Below, in pieces: positions 50,352 through 62,100 of a stretch of 64,000 nt of DNA; position 1 is the first letter of the stretch, and each line of letters opens with the position of its first letter. The stretch comes from Gymnogyps californianus. Lineage: Eukaryota > Chordata > Aves > Accipitriformes > Cathartidae. The notes below the pieces were generated by a model, which saw nothing but the letters and a program-made list of their open reading frames with translations, ran no database searches and was not told where the DNA came from. The position numbers and the translations under genes were made by a program. Location: the NCBI RefSeq assembly GCF_018139145.2, contig NC_059500.1, positions 22,363,437 to 22,427,436 of the forward strand, given 5' to 3'.

Positions 50352-50659
50352 GACTTTTCAGATGGCACCATTCCAGAAAAAGTAATTCAGTTACATGTCC
50401 CTAAGTATCTGGCTTTGCAGAGAAGTTGTCACATGATTCAATTTTCTCATACAGCTTAGAGAATTAATTTCTTTTCTGAATTTGTCACACCCCTTTGCAT
50501 CTTCTGAACATTGCAACATCCAGTCCATGCTATGTGTGTCCTTTCTATGAACTTTTGAGTAAGACTCAGATGTGTTGATGAAGTATTGGGAGAGTGTTTG
50601 ATGTAAAAATACAGATTTTGTTCCAAATGTTTTTTTAATACTGTTCTTTCTCTTTCCAG

Positions 50660-50894
50660 TACTACCAGCTCAACTGCAAGCAGTTGTGATACGGAATTTA
50701 CAAAGGAGGATGAGCAGCGGCTGAAGGATTACATCCAGCAGTTGAAAAATGACCGGGCAGCAGTGAAACTAACAATGCTGGAGCTGGAAAGCATCCACAT
50801 TGATCCCCTTAGTTATGACGTCAAACCTCGTGGAGACAGCCAGAGGCTAGACCTGGAAAATGCAGTGTTGATGCAGGAACTTATGGCAATGAAG
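50660..50894 (+). CDS. MCC: MCC exon (window exon 12)
   Basis: One base completes Ser, then 78 codons: TTSSTASSCDTEFTKEDEQR, then LKDYIQQLKNDRAAVKLTML, then ELESIHIDPLSYDVKPRGDS, then QRLDLENAVLMQELMAMK. The acceptor is an excellent tract (ttctttctctttccag). The donor AAG|GTATTT is weak. The exon holds the Ser/Thr-rich linker, then a new coiled coil, then a conserved non-helical stretch around HIDPLSYDVKPRGD. It appears identical to the remembered human protein over nearly its whole length. It is the longest coding exon in the window. Confidence 0.97.
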
Positions 50895-53800
50895 GTATTT
50901 TATTCATCTCCAACAGGCTACCTGCACTGCTGACAATGCCCTTGTGCTACAAAACGTGCTCAGTAACACACACGGGAGGATTTGATAGTGATCACTGGGT
51001 AATAAAGGGTAACTTTGTTGAAACAAATGGGCTGAAAATCCAGTAGTCAGCAGGTGACAGAAGGCAGTGCATTAACAGTGACGAGCTATGTGTGTTTTGA
51101 ATTAGGCGAGGACTTCATCCGTGGCTCTAAACTTGGAATGCTCTCCTTGACAAACCAGATGCTCTCTCGAAGAGATATGGCAGCTGAGTTGTTTGACAGT
51201 GACCAAAAGCATGATACAGCAGTTCCCAAGAGACAGTTCATTACTTTACTTGCAAGCTTGCGAATGTGCATCTTGAATATTTGTGAACTGAAGCAGAACA
51301 AATTCACCTCCTTTTAATACTGCCATGGGGGAAGGAGGAATGATCTGTCAGAAGCTATCATCCCTAATGCTCTCCAGCAGTCGGTCGCAAGTCCAGAGAT
51401 GTTCTAGGCACTGTGTTGCAATCTGTCGCTCAGTTCAGAGCCGAAGCAAAGAGTGCAGTATGTAATGACTTGCAGTAACAGAGGTTTTCAGAGAAAACTC
51501 TGGTCCCTCAGGCCTGATTTATACATCCAGTTCTAAAGAGGTGATCTAGAAAAACTGACCTTTATTGACCAGGTATAGAGCTTATATCATTTTAAATCTG
51601 GCTTCTGTATTGACTTTGAGAGAGGTGAACTAAAATATAGGAACATATTAAAGGCAATACAACCGTGTCCGCATTTAGAAATTGTCTGGTTTTGGTTTAG
51701 TTTAAGTAAGTTTAATTTCTGCATGTTAGCAAGTCCTATTTTAGTCAACTAATGGCAGATATGTCAAATGATGATATCTTGTGGGACAGCAAATCCTGAT
51801 AGTTTCATAAGCTTCTAAAGCTATAGATTTTTGTTCAGATGTGCTACTGCTGGCTTACTGGTAGCCTAATAATGATAATTATGTTCTTAGTGGTGCTGCC
51901 TTTCCATGATGACAAATACAGTTTTGCAATAATGCATTCAATATTTGCAGTTCAGAAAAAAAGATTGCCTGCTACCAGTCAGAAGATTTAAAGTTATGTT
52001 AGTGGTTTGAATATATTGAGGCCAACAGCAATATATTCCCCATAATTAAAGCACGCAAGATGTACTGGAAGACATTTGTAGATAATTAGATGTACATTTC
52101 AGGTATCACACCTCCTTCTCCTCTTTTGCATCCAGATCTTCCCTGAAATCTCTTGTACACCATTCTTACCTCTGTCTTTAAATTGATTGGTAAAGGCAAA
52201 CTGCAGAGCTGTCCCTTGTGATTAGTACCCTTGCATTCCCTGACCTGGTAGGAACACCAACAGTTGCATATCATAATTTCTGGCACAGTTTTGAGTGCTG
52301 ATAATCCTTTTGTTCCCTAAATGATCATCTAACTTGTTTTTGACATATGGTGTCCACTCATAACTTTTGGCTAGACCTAGTACTTTGGGTTTTCACTGCA
52401 GGAATTGTCCCTAGAAGAAGAAGAAGGAGGAATCTTACTTCTTGGTTGGTTTGTGTGCAGTGCATGCTGGAATAGACACACATTTTACATAGATCGCTGA
52501 AGTCACCTTCAGTCCTTTCTGGTACAGAGAAACTGACAGTACTGTTATTCATTATAATTTGTTGTACTTTGCTGGAATTCACAGCTGCAGGATATCCCTA
52601 GGTTTCTGAAAGGGACGTGAAAACTCAAATTTGTCAAAGCTTGGAATGGATTTGTTGGTAAGTGCTCTCCGGCTACAGAAATTGAAAACTCACACCTTTC
52701 TTCTGTGCATAAAGCATTACAAAAGGCACAGCTACACTCTATGTGCTTTGGTCCCAAGAGAATGTCCTACCTTATTAGCATCCATGGTTGTTGCTCAGAT
52801 CTGCACTACACCTTGCTCATATGTTCAGCAAGCTATAACATAGCTGAACCTAAGGGCAGGACTCATGGATGTCTTGGCTTTCTGAGTGTATTGTTTGTAT
52901 CTGTTATTTGAAACATGTACCTCATACAGAATAGCATATGCATCTGCCTTCTTCTGGGACAACTGGAGAATTTAAATTTCCTTACAGTATTTTATTTAAC
53001 TTGAAGCAGATGGACTAATCTGTGCTGCAGAGGACTTCATCATGTAGCAGCTCTTAATTTGTTCCCTCTCTTCCACATTCTTAGCAAGGATGATACAGCT
53101 TGATTGAGCTACTCAAGGATTTCCTACATTGCTGGGTCTTACGACCTGCTGCTGTCTTCCTGAAACTTGTATCTCTGTTGGAATCTCTGCTGCATCTTTT
53201 GGCACCTTTCATTTATGACTCCCAGTAAAAACTGATCACCACATCAGTCATATTGCTTCTTGCATCTATGTGTTATGCTGATAATGTTCTGAAAATGCCT
53301 TTACACCATTAGTTCTTCATTACTGATGAAAATGATCCATAAAAAGATGGTTTGGGGACGGTTTCTCTGTTGCCCTGTTTATTTTTTTTACTGATCCAGA
53401 GTGTAAGATGTAGTGGTCGCCAGTACTTCTGTAAAATCCAATTCTTTGCTTCAAGCAATAATTAACCATGTTTCCAAATATATTCTCATCTGTGGTTTGT
53501 CATCATTCAGTGGTCTTGCTTTGAGGTCAGTTGTTGTCATGCCCCAGTTAGCAAGGAGATTACTTCTGATGGGTGTAAATAATTCTTGGTTTACAGCCTT
53601 TCTGCATTTCAAAGGACTTAATCTAGATAAGAAGTCTCAGCTTTCTACACTGATAATTTTTCCTCTTTTGTGTACAGGCAGTGGTAATATTGCTCATAAT
53701 GTGCTTTGAGACTACAGTCTCTTTGCAGAAAATGTTAAGAATCCTATTGTCCACCTTTGTTACAGCATTTCATGCTCTTATAGATGTATATAGTAAAATA

Positions 53801-56746
53801 TAGTTAACTAGAGCATAGCATTTATCTGCTCTGATATTTGTTTTACTTCTGAAGGTTGGTATATTCCACCTTGTGAACTGTGGTCCTCTTGGAGCCCCTT
53901 TTTATGACTTTTAGAACTTTTTGCCACATAAGAGTCCTTGCTGTGTTATTCTTCTGACATGACCACATCTAACACAAATTTTAATTTTGAGGATGCTGTA
54001 GTGTTTCTGATTATATTGAGTCAGGAGTGTTTGATTGTCTTTCAAATTTTGACCCAAATTCAGAATTACAATATGATGGCAAGTACAAACTATTCCTCAA
54101 TATTCAATTAATTAGTCCTGAAATGACTGCTATATTTGGTGCTTGAAGCTTGTGAATTTGCATGGGTTGTATAAGTTCTGCAATCAACTGGAAGAGTGAC
54201 CACTTGCTACCTCCTCCTTCAGGGTTTCATTTTGTAAATGCCACTTGTGCTTTAGGCCCACACGCTGAAGAAGCAGATACGTTAAACTGCAAAACGTTTC
54301 ACCAGCATCCTGTAATTAGAAAAAAAGGGGATAGTAAATATACAAAGGTGATGTTGTCATTGAAATGAAATTTAGATGCTATCTTTAGAAAACATATTTT
54401 CATGGAAAAAATTACTGCATATGTAAAGACTAATTAACTCTCTAAGTAAACCTGAGCTACTTAAATTTTCCCACATGAAATGTTACTGTTGCCACCCTGC
54501 CTCACAGATTGTGTGTGTCCATACCAGAATCCTCAACTGTAGTTTTAATTTTTAACTTCACCCTTTCCGTTCCTTCCTGTTCCTTCCCTGGGAGCTTCTG
54601 TAAGACACTGGCTGACAGTTCTTCCACTTTTCCCCTGCTTTGTCTTTACTTCTCTACTTCCAAGTCACATTGTCTTGACATGAGAAAACTAATGTATGGG
54701 GGGTGCTTTTGGAGTCCACGATACATCTTCTGGGACAGGATGCAAACTTGTGAATTCATATATGATGATCTAAGCTTACTGTCCTCATAAACAAAGGAGT
54801 TAACCATTGATCCTCAAATTTATTTTGAGCTAGGATATGTAGTACAAACAAACATCCAGTCTTTAAGTTAAAACTTTTAAGTGATGTGAAGAATGAGTTC
54901 CACAGATTCATTGTTGCAGTGGTTCAATTCACGTTTTAGGAAATGAATGTCCCTTATTTCTAGGCTGAATTTGCCTAGCTTCAACTTCCAGCCTGGGAAG
55001 ATCTTGCCATGACCTTCCCACATAGATAGCCCTCTGTCAAGAGTGTCTTCTGTTCACATAAGTGCCAAAATACTCTGCTCAAATTACTTCTCAGCCTTCA
55101 CTAAGCAGGCTAAGTAGATTAATGGCTTTAGAAATAGAGGGTTAAGAAGCTAAATGCATACACAAAAGTATACCAGACAAGCCAGTTCACCTCCTATAAC
55201 TAAATTTCTCCATGATTATTTATCAGTATTATTTACATTTTTACTGTTGACAAAGGAAATTAATGGTAATTTTGCCTAACAACTAAATTTCTGTAAACCA
55301 CATCGAATGAAACTGATTGTACTTCTAACCTTCAGTTCACAAACAAGTAGATGAATAAATGAATGATTTTAAAGCTCATACAAACCTTTCCAAGCCCGAG
55401 GGTTTTTAGGATATGGATTTTATTTTTGCATGGTTGGTGATTCTGAATAAGCCAGTGATTACCTGTGATTACTATATGCTGGTTCTAGCTATGCTACACC
55501 TGTGTACACTGCTTACACTTAATCCAGACAGCAAATTTTTGGTAGGAAAAAATGGTTGCATGAACTGAATATTCACCCATGAGGTGACCTAGGGCACGGC
55601 AAGCTCAACAGTGAGAACATGATCCTGGGTTGGGGTTTTTTTTGTTTTGGTGGTCTTTTGTTTGTTTGATGGTGGTTTTTTGACACATAATGTAAATTAT
55701 GTTTTAGGACTATCTCTTTAAATGTTTTGTGGATGCTGGGTTTTCCTGGGTTCAGAAAATAACTAGACATTTTGTGGAAGAAACTTTTCTGAAGTGTTAA
55801 ACACAAAGAGCCTTCTGGTTCAGGATACCCATCAGCTGCTTTTCATTGGAGGCTGGGAGCAAGTGCTAAAAGAAGGGTCACTGCACTCATGCCTTGTTCT
55901 TACACTTCTGCCCAGCCACTGTCAGAGCAGATGTTAAAGCAGAGGTCTGTCCCCACATAGCAGTTGTTGTGTTACAATAGTTGACAGCCCTGTCATAAAT
56001 ATCAGAGTGGCAGAAGAACTACACACAAGAACTAGCTCTCAGAGTTGAGCTTCTTTCTATGAAGTACCAGTATCCATCTTCTGTGGATCATATTTATGGA
56101 AGAATATAAGAGAGTGCAGTTTTGTCGATGTCCAGTTGTATATAGTTGGGGTTCTGGCCATCTAGAGGAGGGAGATTAAAAATGGACCTCCGATGGTGAC
56201 ATACTCAGTTGCCCTTTTTGACTAACTCATTCTACCACAGAGGCTGGTATTATGAGGCAGGAATATTTGATCTGTGTTTGCTGTCTTAGTCCCTCAAACC
56301 TATTCCGCTGTAATGAGATGAACCAACTCTTAATTCTTCTGTATCAATAAGAAACTGGAATCTGGCATTTAGGGAGCTGTTTGACGAGAAAGTCAGACAC
56401 TCCTGGTTTTAGGGCAATGGTCTCTGAAGAGCAAGGTAGAACCAAAGAACCTTCTCAGATCCCTGATACTGTAGTTTCAGCACCACATTAGCTGCTCTGT
56501 TGCCTCTGAACTTACTTCTGAGGCTGATTAAGGGATGGCACAGCTCGTCATACTCACTTAGTCTCAAGATATGCTGGTCTTTTGACAAATATACTATGTG
56601 ATTATAACAAGCCTTCTGAATGCTGATAGTGTTCTCCATGGAAAGAACACTCAAGTAACAGGAGTGGATGAAAACCTTGTTTAACCTCGTCTTCCTTTAG
56701 ATATGTAGTACCATGAAGCAGCATGCTGATAATGTTTCTTCAACAG
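50895..56746. other. MCC intron, 5.9 kb
   Basis: The intron holds an old minus-strand CR1/L3-like fragment (54940-55125) and one octamer ATTTGCAT at 54156-54163. Open frames such as 51054-51317 and 53413-53709 lack splice context and protein-like character. No gene is called. Confidence 0.75.
54940..55125 (-). mobile_element. Old CR1/L3-like LINE fragment
   Basis: The words taggctgaatttgcctagct, tcaacttccagcc, ctctgctcaaattacttctc and gcaggctaagtagatt match, in order, the reverse of an old amniote CR1/L3 ORF2-end region ('...gtcacctctcaatcttctctttgataagctaaacagatt'). It is strongly diverged, with approximate borders. Confidence 0.6.
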
Positions 56747-56953
56747 GAGGAGATGGCAGAGCTCAAGGCACAGCTTTACCTGCTGGAGAAGGAGAAGAAG
56801 GCATTGGAATTGAAACTGAGCACTCGAGAGGCCCAGGAGCAGGCCTACCTCGTCCATATTGAGCACTTGAAGTCTGAAGTGGAAGAGCAAAAAGAGCAGA
56901 GAATGAGGTCTCTCAGCTCAACCAGCAGTGGAAGCAAAGACAAATTGGGCAAG
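56747..56953 (+). CDS. MCC: MCC exon (window exon 13)
   Basis: The exon has 69 codons, phase 0-0. It begins EEMAELKAQLYLLEKEKKAL, continues ELKLSTREAQEQAYLVHIEH and LKSEVEEQKEQRMRSLSSTS, and ends SGSKDKLGK. The acceptor is atgtttcttcaacag. The donor AAG|GTCAGG is non-optimal at +3 (C). It is a classic coiled coil followed by a basic, Ser-rich tail. The motif HIEHLKSE echoes RIEHLKSQ in the exon at 39274, which suggests a repeated helical unit. Human has KDKPGK where this exon has KDKLGK, from memory. Confidence 0.96.
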
Positions 56954-57925
56954 GTCAGGAGTCAAACAAGTTTCCAAAATCGGCGTAAACACGATTTATT
57001 GTACCCCTCCCTATAGCAGTCTTTAGCATGTTAATCATTCTCCTCTTTTGTCTGTATGTACGTCTTTTCCCTCTTCTCCAGTTGGTAGGTGGTTCTTTCC
57101 ATGCTGTGACTTAGGGGGACTTTGCAGAATTACTGTTAAGCCTGGGCTAAAATAAGGTTGTCATTTTGGGGAGGAGTACAACAAAGCCATTCTTGCCAAA
57201 CATACAAGCTACTGTAGTTGAACACACTGTGTCTTGCCTGTTGCCGCTCACTGGAAACAGTGGAAGAGAGTCTAAGCAAAATGCCATCCTCCCCCTACTC
57301 CAAACACCAAATATGAAAAAATAGAGCTCATTTCTATGAAGCAGTTAGAGCATTGTAATGACACTCTCTTTTTCCAAGTCAGACGGTTTATAATGACTTG
57401 AGAATGAAGACTTTTCCTCCCTTAGTATAATGCAAAATAAACAGATTTCTGCATTTACATTAATAATTTGCATGAAGAAATAGTGATACCTAGAAAAACT
57501 TTAATCCTGTTATTTTAGTGCTGTGTCCCCAGAAAACCTCAATAATATGTTCAAAAACAAAACCCAGAGCTGGTGTATAACTGTGTCTTTCTTATTTGTT
57601 TCTGGCAAAGCATCATCTGAATTGTTTGACCCAGTGCTTCTTTGTTTCAAGTGTGGTGTCAAAAGTAATATAAGGCACCAGCAGTTATGCACACTATAGC
57701 AGAATTCTGCAGATCAGTGAGCTGTGGTGGTTTAGGAAGCATTTAGAGGGATTCGTGAAGTGTTAATCTGTTAGTCCATTTCTTGGTATGTTGATACAGT
57801 GCCATGTTGTTATGACGTTGTGATGTTTTTCACCTCCCTTTTAAAAGTGCCTGTGAACTAAGGTTTTTAGAGTTTTCCCATTAAGATGGTAACTTCAAAT
57901 TAGATGGCCTTTTCTCATTTCTCAG
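56954..57925. other. MCC intron, 972 nt
   Basis: No repeat or gene was recognised. It has ordinary intron composition with a standard acceptor. Confidence 0.85.
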
Positions 57926-58023
57926 GAGTGCAGTGATGGCACCGCAACACCGTTAACACTAGCTGAGCTGAGACCGTACAACGAGAGTGAACTGACTGCT
58001 GAACTGACAAACGCACTCAGGCG
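57926..58023 (+). CDS. MCC: MCC exon (window exon 14)
   Basis: The exon has 32 codons plus 2 nt: ECSDGTATPLTLAELRPYNE, then SELTAELTNALR, then CG of a split Arg. The acceptor is ttttctcatttctcag and the donor CG|GTAAGC. It is the least conserved coding exon of the window. Against the remembered human segment only EC, LAELR, E, L, TNA and the final RR are kept. The frame, splice phase and ending still match, so I take this as a fast-evolving linker between two coiled coils rather than a pseudo-exon. The next coding exon, expected to start with a KKLKARVQEL-like helix, is not found before 64000. Confidence 0.92.
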
Positions 58024-58299
58024 GTAAGCAGCACCCTTCACCGGAGACATGACCTGTTCTGTGGGTCCAGGGTGAGGTATAATTCTGAGCCTTCACTCTT
58101 ACAAGAGTGAGCCCAGATTTTTCCTGTGAGAAGGAAAACGATCGAAGTTCTTCTAACCTTCCCCTCTCTTTTGCTGTTGTTCTTTAGCTGATTAAAGTCC
58201 TCACATGGTGCTCGGCTCCATTCTCCTTGAGGTTCTCTAAAATTCAGATTAACTGTATCCCTAAGAAACTCTCAAAATGTCAGGAATGTCCATATTCAG

Positions 58300-58415
58300 G
58301 CAAGAATATGAGACACAAAACAGTGACATGACTTGCTTGAGGGCATGCAGAAAACCTTTAGTGGAGACAGGATTTGAAGTGTGATCTTTGGTTCAGAAGA
58401 TTGATCACAGATTAG
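58300..58415 (+). mobile_element. Possible MIR-like SINE relic
   Basis: The run atgagacacaaaacagtgac, atgacttgcttgagggcatg, cagaaaacctttagtggaga and caggatttgaag follows the 3' half of MIR ('gaggcacagagaggtgaagtgacttgcccaaggtcacac...ggcagagctgggatttgaac'). Confidence 0.5.
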
Positions 58416-59130
58416 AACTTGGGTGGAGTTACAGGAGTGGTAATTGCAGTGATTTTGATGACTCAGATGCTGCATTTGCCTCCTGAGTAAGTAAAGCCAC
58501 AGTTCAATTATGAATGACATTGTTGTGTGAAGCATTAGCTTTCCAACGAGAGAGAAAATTGATGTCTTGACAAACTGCTTTTATCAACAGCCAGGTTTTA
58601 AGCCAAAGCTTTCAGTACAGTTATACATTAACTAGATATTTGTTTGTGCAGCAGTTTTCGCTGCACCAGCGATGTGGTAAACTTCACGACAAAGATATTC
58701 ACTGTTTCGATAGTTGTTTCAGTACTTATTCCACCTTTTCTAAGACGTGGCTATCTAATATCTAGCCTGGTTATTGTATCTAGAACCTGTCCAAAATGCT
58801 ACTAAGAATTTCAGCTGGGAAGAGTTTATTTTGCTTTTATGGTGTTTGCACCCTCTTTAATGGTGGAATGTCCTCGCAGGCAGCTGTGGTGTTTCATTCC
58901 TGAAGTGCTTTTTTCGTAGGTGCAACTTGTAGTGTGCCTAGGGACATTTAAGCCTGAAAGGCATTATGTAAAAATGTAAGATCGTTACCACTGCAGAATC
59001 AATACATCTCATACCATTTGCTTAATAGTCTGGCAGTTGCTGAGTATTTAGTTTGCTTGATGCAGGAAACAAAATTCTGCGGTTAAAATAATCAAAACTG
59101 TCATTTGTGTGGGGGTGGCTAAAACCCATC

Positions 59131-59147
59131 AACAATGTCATTTGCAT
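59131..59147. promoter_or_regulatory. Adjacent SOX-like and POU octamer motifs
   Basis: AACAATG (59131-59137) and the perfect octamer ATTTGCAT (59140-59147) lie 2 bp apart. Such pairs occur in SOX-POU enhancers, but here the order on the minus strand is octamer then SOX, the reverse of the classic composite element. Single copies of each motif are common in AT-rich DNA, so this is only a candidate. Confidence 0.25.
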
Positions 59148-62100
59148 AAACATTGCATAGAGCCATTGGCCTCCCCCGTACCCCCCACACTCCAGTCCCG
59201 GTGTGAGCAACTCCACTGGCATTTTCTGTCTTCACTCAAGCTGCAGCTTTTTCCTTTTCTTGTTATTTGCACCTGGATTTTGAGAAGATGCCAGTGACCT
59301 TAGTTAGCAGAGGCTTGAGTATAGTCATGAAATGTGGTTTGCTGACAACACAGAGAAAAAAACTTCGCTTTATCTACTAGGCCTTAAGTTGATTAGCATG
59401 GATTTCCAGCCAGGGGCCTAGCGAGTACAGTTTGTCAGGCAGAGATGGGGAAGAAAAATAATCGGATTAAACTGTACATAAATTTTGGAGTGAAGACTCT
59501 CTGTGTAATGGAAATATGACTGTACTAAATGTGATTGCTACTGCCAGTGGGGCTCAAGCACAGTTCCGGCGAGCTGTGTGGACAGGGTATTTTTCTCCCT
59601 AATCAGTGTGCCAGCCAAATCAGGCTGAATGCTTAGTCTCCTTATCCTGAAGTCGTCTCTCTGAAAGTCGGCAGAAGGTCTGTCTAGCACATGGAGAAAG
59701 CTTACTGCAACCTGTTTAGCCACAGCTGTGCTAAGAAATACCAGCAGTTCCTAACTGCTGTCCTGGATAAATGGAGCCTCGGATATCACAATGAAATTTA
59801 TACCATCGTGGATCCACAAAAGTGTTTTAAAAATAATCAAAGTGCCGTTTTCTCTCTGCAAGTGCTACAACAGTGCAGAATGGTCTGAAGTGGCTGTGAT
59901 ATCTTTAGGGACAAAGTGGATTTAACTCTTTGCACTTAGCGTGTGCTGATCCCTCAATGCTCTTCCTGCTTGTATGGGAAAACAAGTGCTGGCACTGTGT
60001 ATGAACCAGGAGAGATCCTGGTGGCTCCCCCTAGCACCCTCCTCAGCCACTAAAGAAGTAGGACCAGAATTCAAAATAAAAAATATTTTGCTGAGTAACT
60101 GAGTTTGCTGGGGGGCAGGAGGGAGATGTGAAACAAATGAATATCACACACTGAATCTGTGGTCTAGAGGCAATGTTTAAATACCAATGTTCAGGAGTAT
60201 TTCAGTGCTGGTTGCAATTAGTGCACACATCCAGCAATTGGACCTATCTGTTGTTATTCCAGGCAGTAGACACTGGCGCAGGGGACAGCAGCTGCAAGGA
60301 TAGGGGCAAAAATCCATTTGCTTTTGAGTCTTTCTGTTTGTTAGAGAATGTGATATCAATCAGCAACCCTGCTTGCTGCCCCCTCCCCATCGTGTCTTCA
60401 CAGAGACGAAAGCCCTGGCAGCTTCCCCCCTCTGCTGCTTTCCCATTCTGTCCTTCTGTTGCTGCAGAACTGTCAGGTTCTTCTCAGTTAATTGAAATAG
60501 AGTGAAACCCAAATAAAACAGCAGGATGCAGTTACGGTTTAGATTTTGGTGTGGTTTGGAAGCATTTATTTGTTCATAGTCTGCAAATGGCTTTGCAGCA
60601 GAACAGTCTCATCCACAGAGGTAGCCTGTCTTCTCTCTGCAGATGTGGATTTTCTCGTAAATCTGGAATCCAGCAGCATGTTGTGAACCTCCCCGAGTTG
60701 TCATTGGTAGTGCCCATCAGCAAAAATCCAAGGCAGGAGCAATTCTTCGTTTATTGTTTCATAACCTATTTGTTCTAGTAGGACTCGGGGTTTCCCCTAG
60801 CAGTGTTCAGAATTAAAACCCACGTTATGGACTTTCTACAGAAATCACTTTTCTTTTCCATGACCGCTATGCTAACTAGTAGAAATGTTAACTATCTGCA
60901 AGTTCATGTTGTAAAAGTTACATCTAGGTTACCAAATTTCTGGTATTGCAGGCTAAGGCCGCTAATTTAGAGACACATCCTGTTCCAGCCAAGCATGAAT
61001 ACTTTCTACCAGAGTCTTTAGCAATTTTGTTTTCCCCTCTCTCCTTTCTTGATGGAATGGTGGAATGTTTCAATGGACGTGAAGCCTCTTGAGTTTCTTC
61101 TTGAGTTTGACACATCCATAAACAAGCCTGTTGGCAGGAAATACTTCATTCTTGGGAGGGCAAAAATGTATTCCCAGCAGCCTCATGGCCTGGCACTGAC
61201 ACCGATGATTGTGGCAGAGGCCAGTTTTATGAGAGAGGATCTGGTTGAATACCCCAAAATCAGGCACATTACACAGTCTCTGAGGGAGACCTTAAAATGA
61301 CATCTTCCTTGCTGGTGTGTTCTGCTCTGCTGTGGCAGGGGAAGGGAGTGCTGTAGATGACTTGTATGAGTTTATAACTTAGTAGGCACTTACCAGGTTA
61401 TAAATGCATTAGAGATGGCAGGAAGGGCGCAGTAAGAAGAGTCCCAGACAGGAAATGCTCTTGCTTTAGCAGGGTGATAATAATGGTGATACAACTAATC
61501 TTTTCTTATTTTCTGCTGAGTTCTTTCGTTCTGTGGAAAATGGCCAAGCTGGCAAGACTGAAACTTCTCCCTCTCCCCAGGCCTTATTAGAAATGCTTTG
61601 ATTGTTGAGGTACTCCTGCAGTCCATCCTTGTATTTCCAGTTGCTGATAGCTTTTCTGTCTGCATAGGGTTGTATTTTTTGTAGGTATTCAGAGAATCCT
61701 TTATAAGCATTAAAATATTTGGGCAGGAGATATCTGACAATACTAGGTAAGGGCCATGGCAGACAAAACACTTTCTGACTGGACTGACTGTTGAGACCTC
61801 AGCTGGGTCATCAGTTGGCACAAAGTTATGATCTCTGATGACTGTGCAGGGTTACATGAATTGTGTCAGTCTAGACGTGTTTCAGTATCTCCCTCACAAA
61901 AGGGTGAATTTCCATCTGGCAACACAACAAAGGAGCTATGTATTTACCATGTCTGATGACTTTTGAACTGAGAGATAACCTAGTAAGTAATGCTACTAAT
62001 TGGGAATTCGCCATGGAGAAGGAAAAGGGTGGTAATCAGTAGGACTGACAAACGGTTCTTTTTCTTGTAACAAAAAGTACATTTTGCACAGAGCTGTGGT

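Larger units (their letters stand above)
43528..50659. other. MCC intron, 7.1 kb
   Basis: Low-complexity items are a G-run pair (44999-45010), a C-rich run (45571-45593), a GAAAT repeat (46682-46712), an alternating purine-pyrimidine tract (47720-47758), an A-rich tract and CAGG repeat (48484-48587), and a T10/A11 hairpin (50322-50351). The stretch 49660-50060 is richer in GC and free of repeats. A 136-codon open frame (43745-44155) has no protein-like features. No gene is called. Confidence 0.7.
1810..58023 (+). other. MCC: MCC gene, partial (14 internal coding exons)
   Basis: This is the gene-level entry. Fourteen plus-strand exons with consensus AG/GT borders splice into one uninterrupted frame of 2117 nt (705 codons plus 2 nt). 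The translation matches the MCC colorectal tumour-suppressor scaffold nearly residue for residue as I remember the human protein. Landmarks in order are LKGDIVELNKRLQQTERERD, LMREHEDVQERTTLRYEERI, LAGLREENESLTAMLCSKEE, LLTITLEECKSNAERMSMLV and MAELKAQLYLLEKEKKALEL. MCC is a cytosolic and cortical coiled-coil protein reported to dampen beta-catenin signalling and cell-cycle progression and to bind PDZ proteins. Both ends are missing: the start codon and promoter lie before position 1, and about 100 C-terminal residues and the 3' UTR lie after 64000. Whether the short or the EF-hand-bearing long N-terminal form is made cannot be seen here. Confidence 0.97.
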
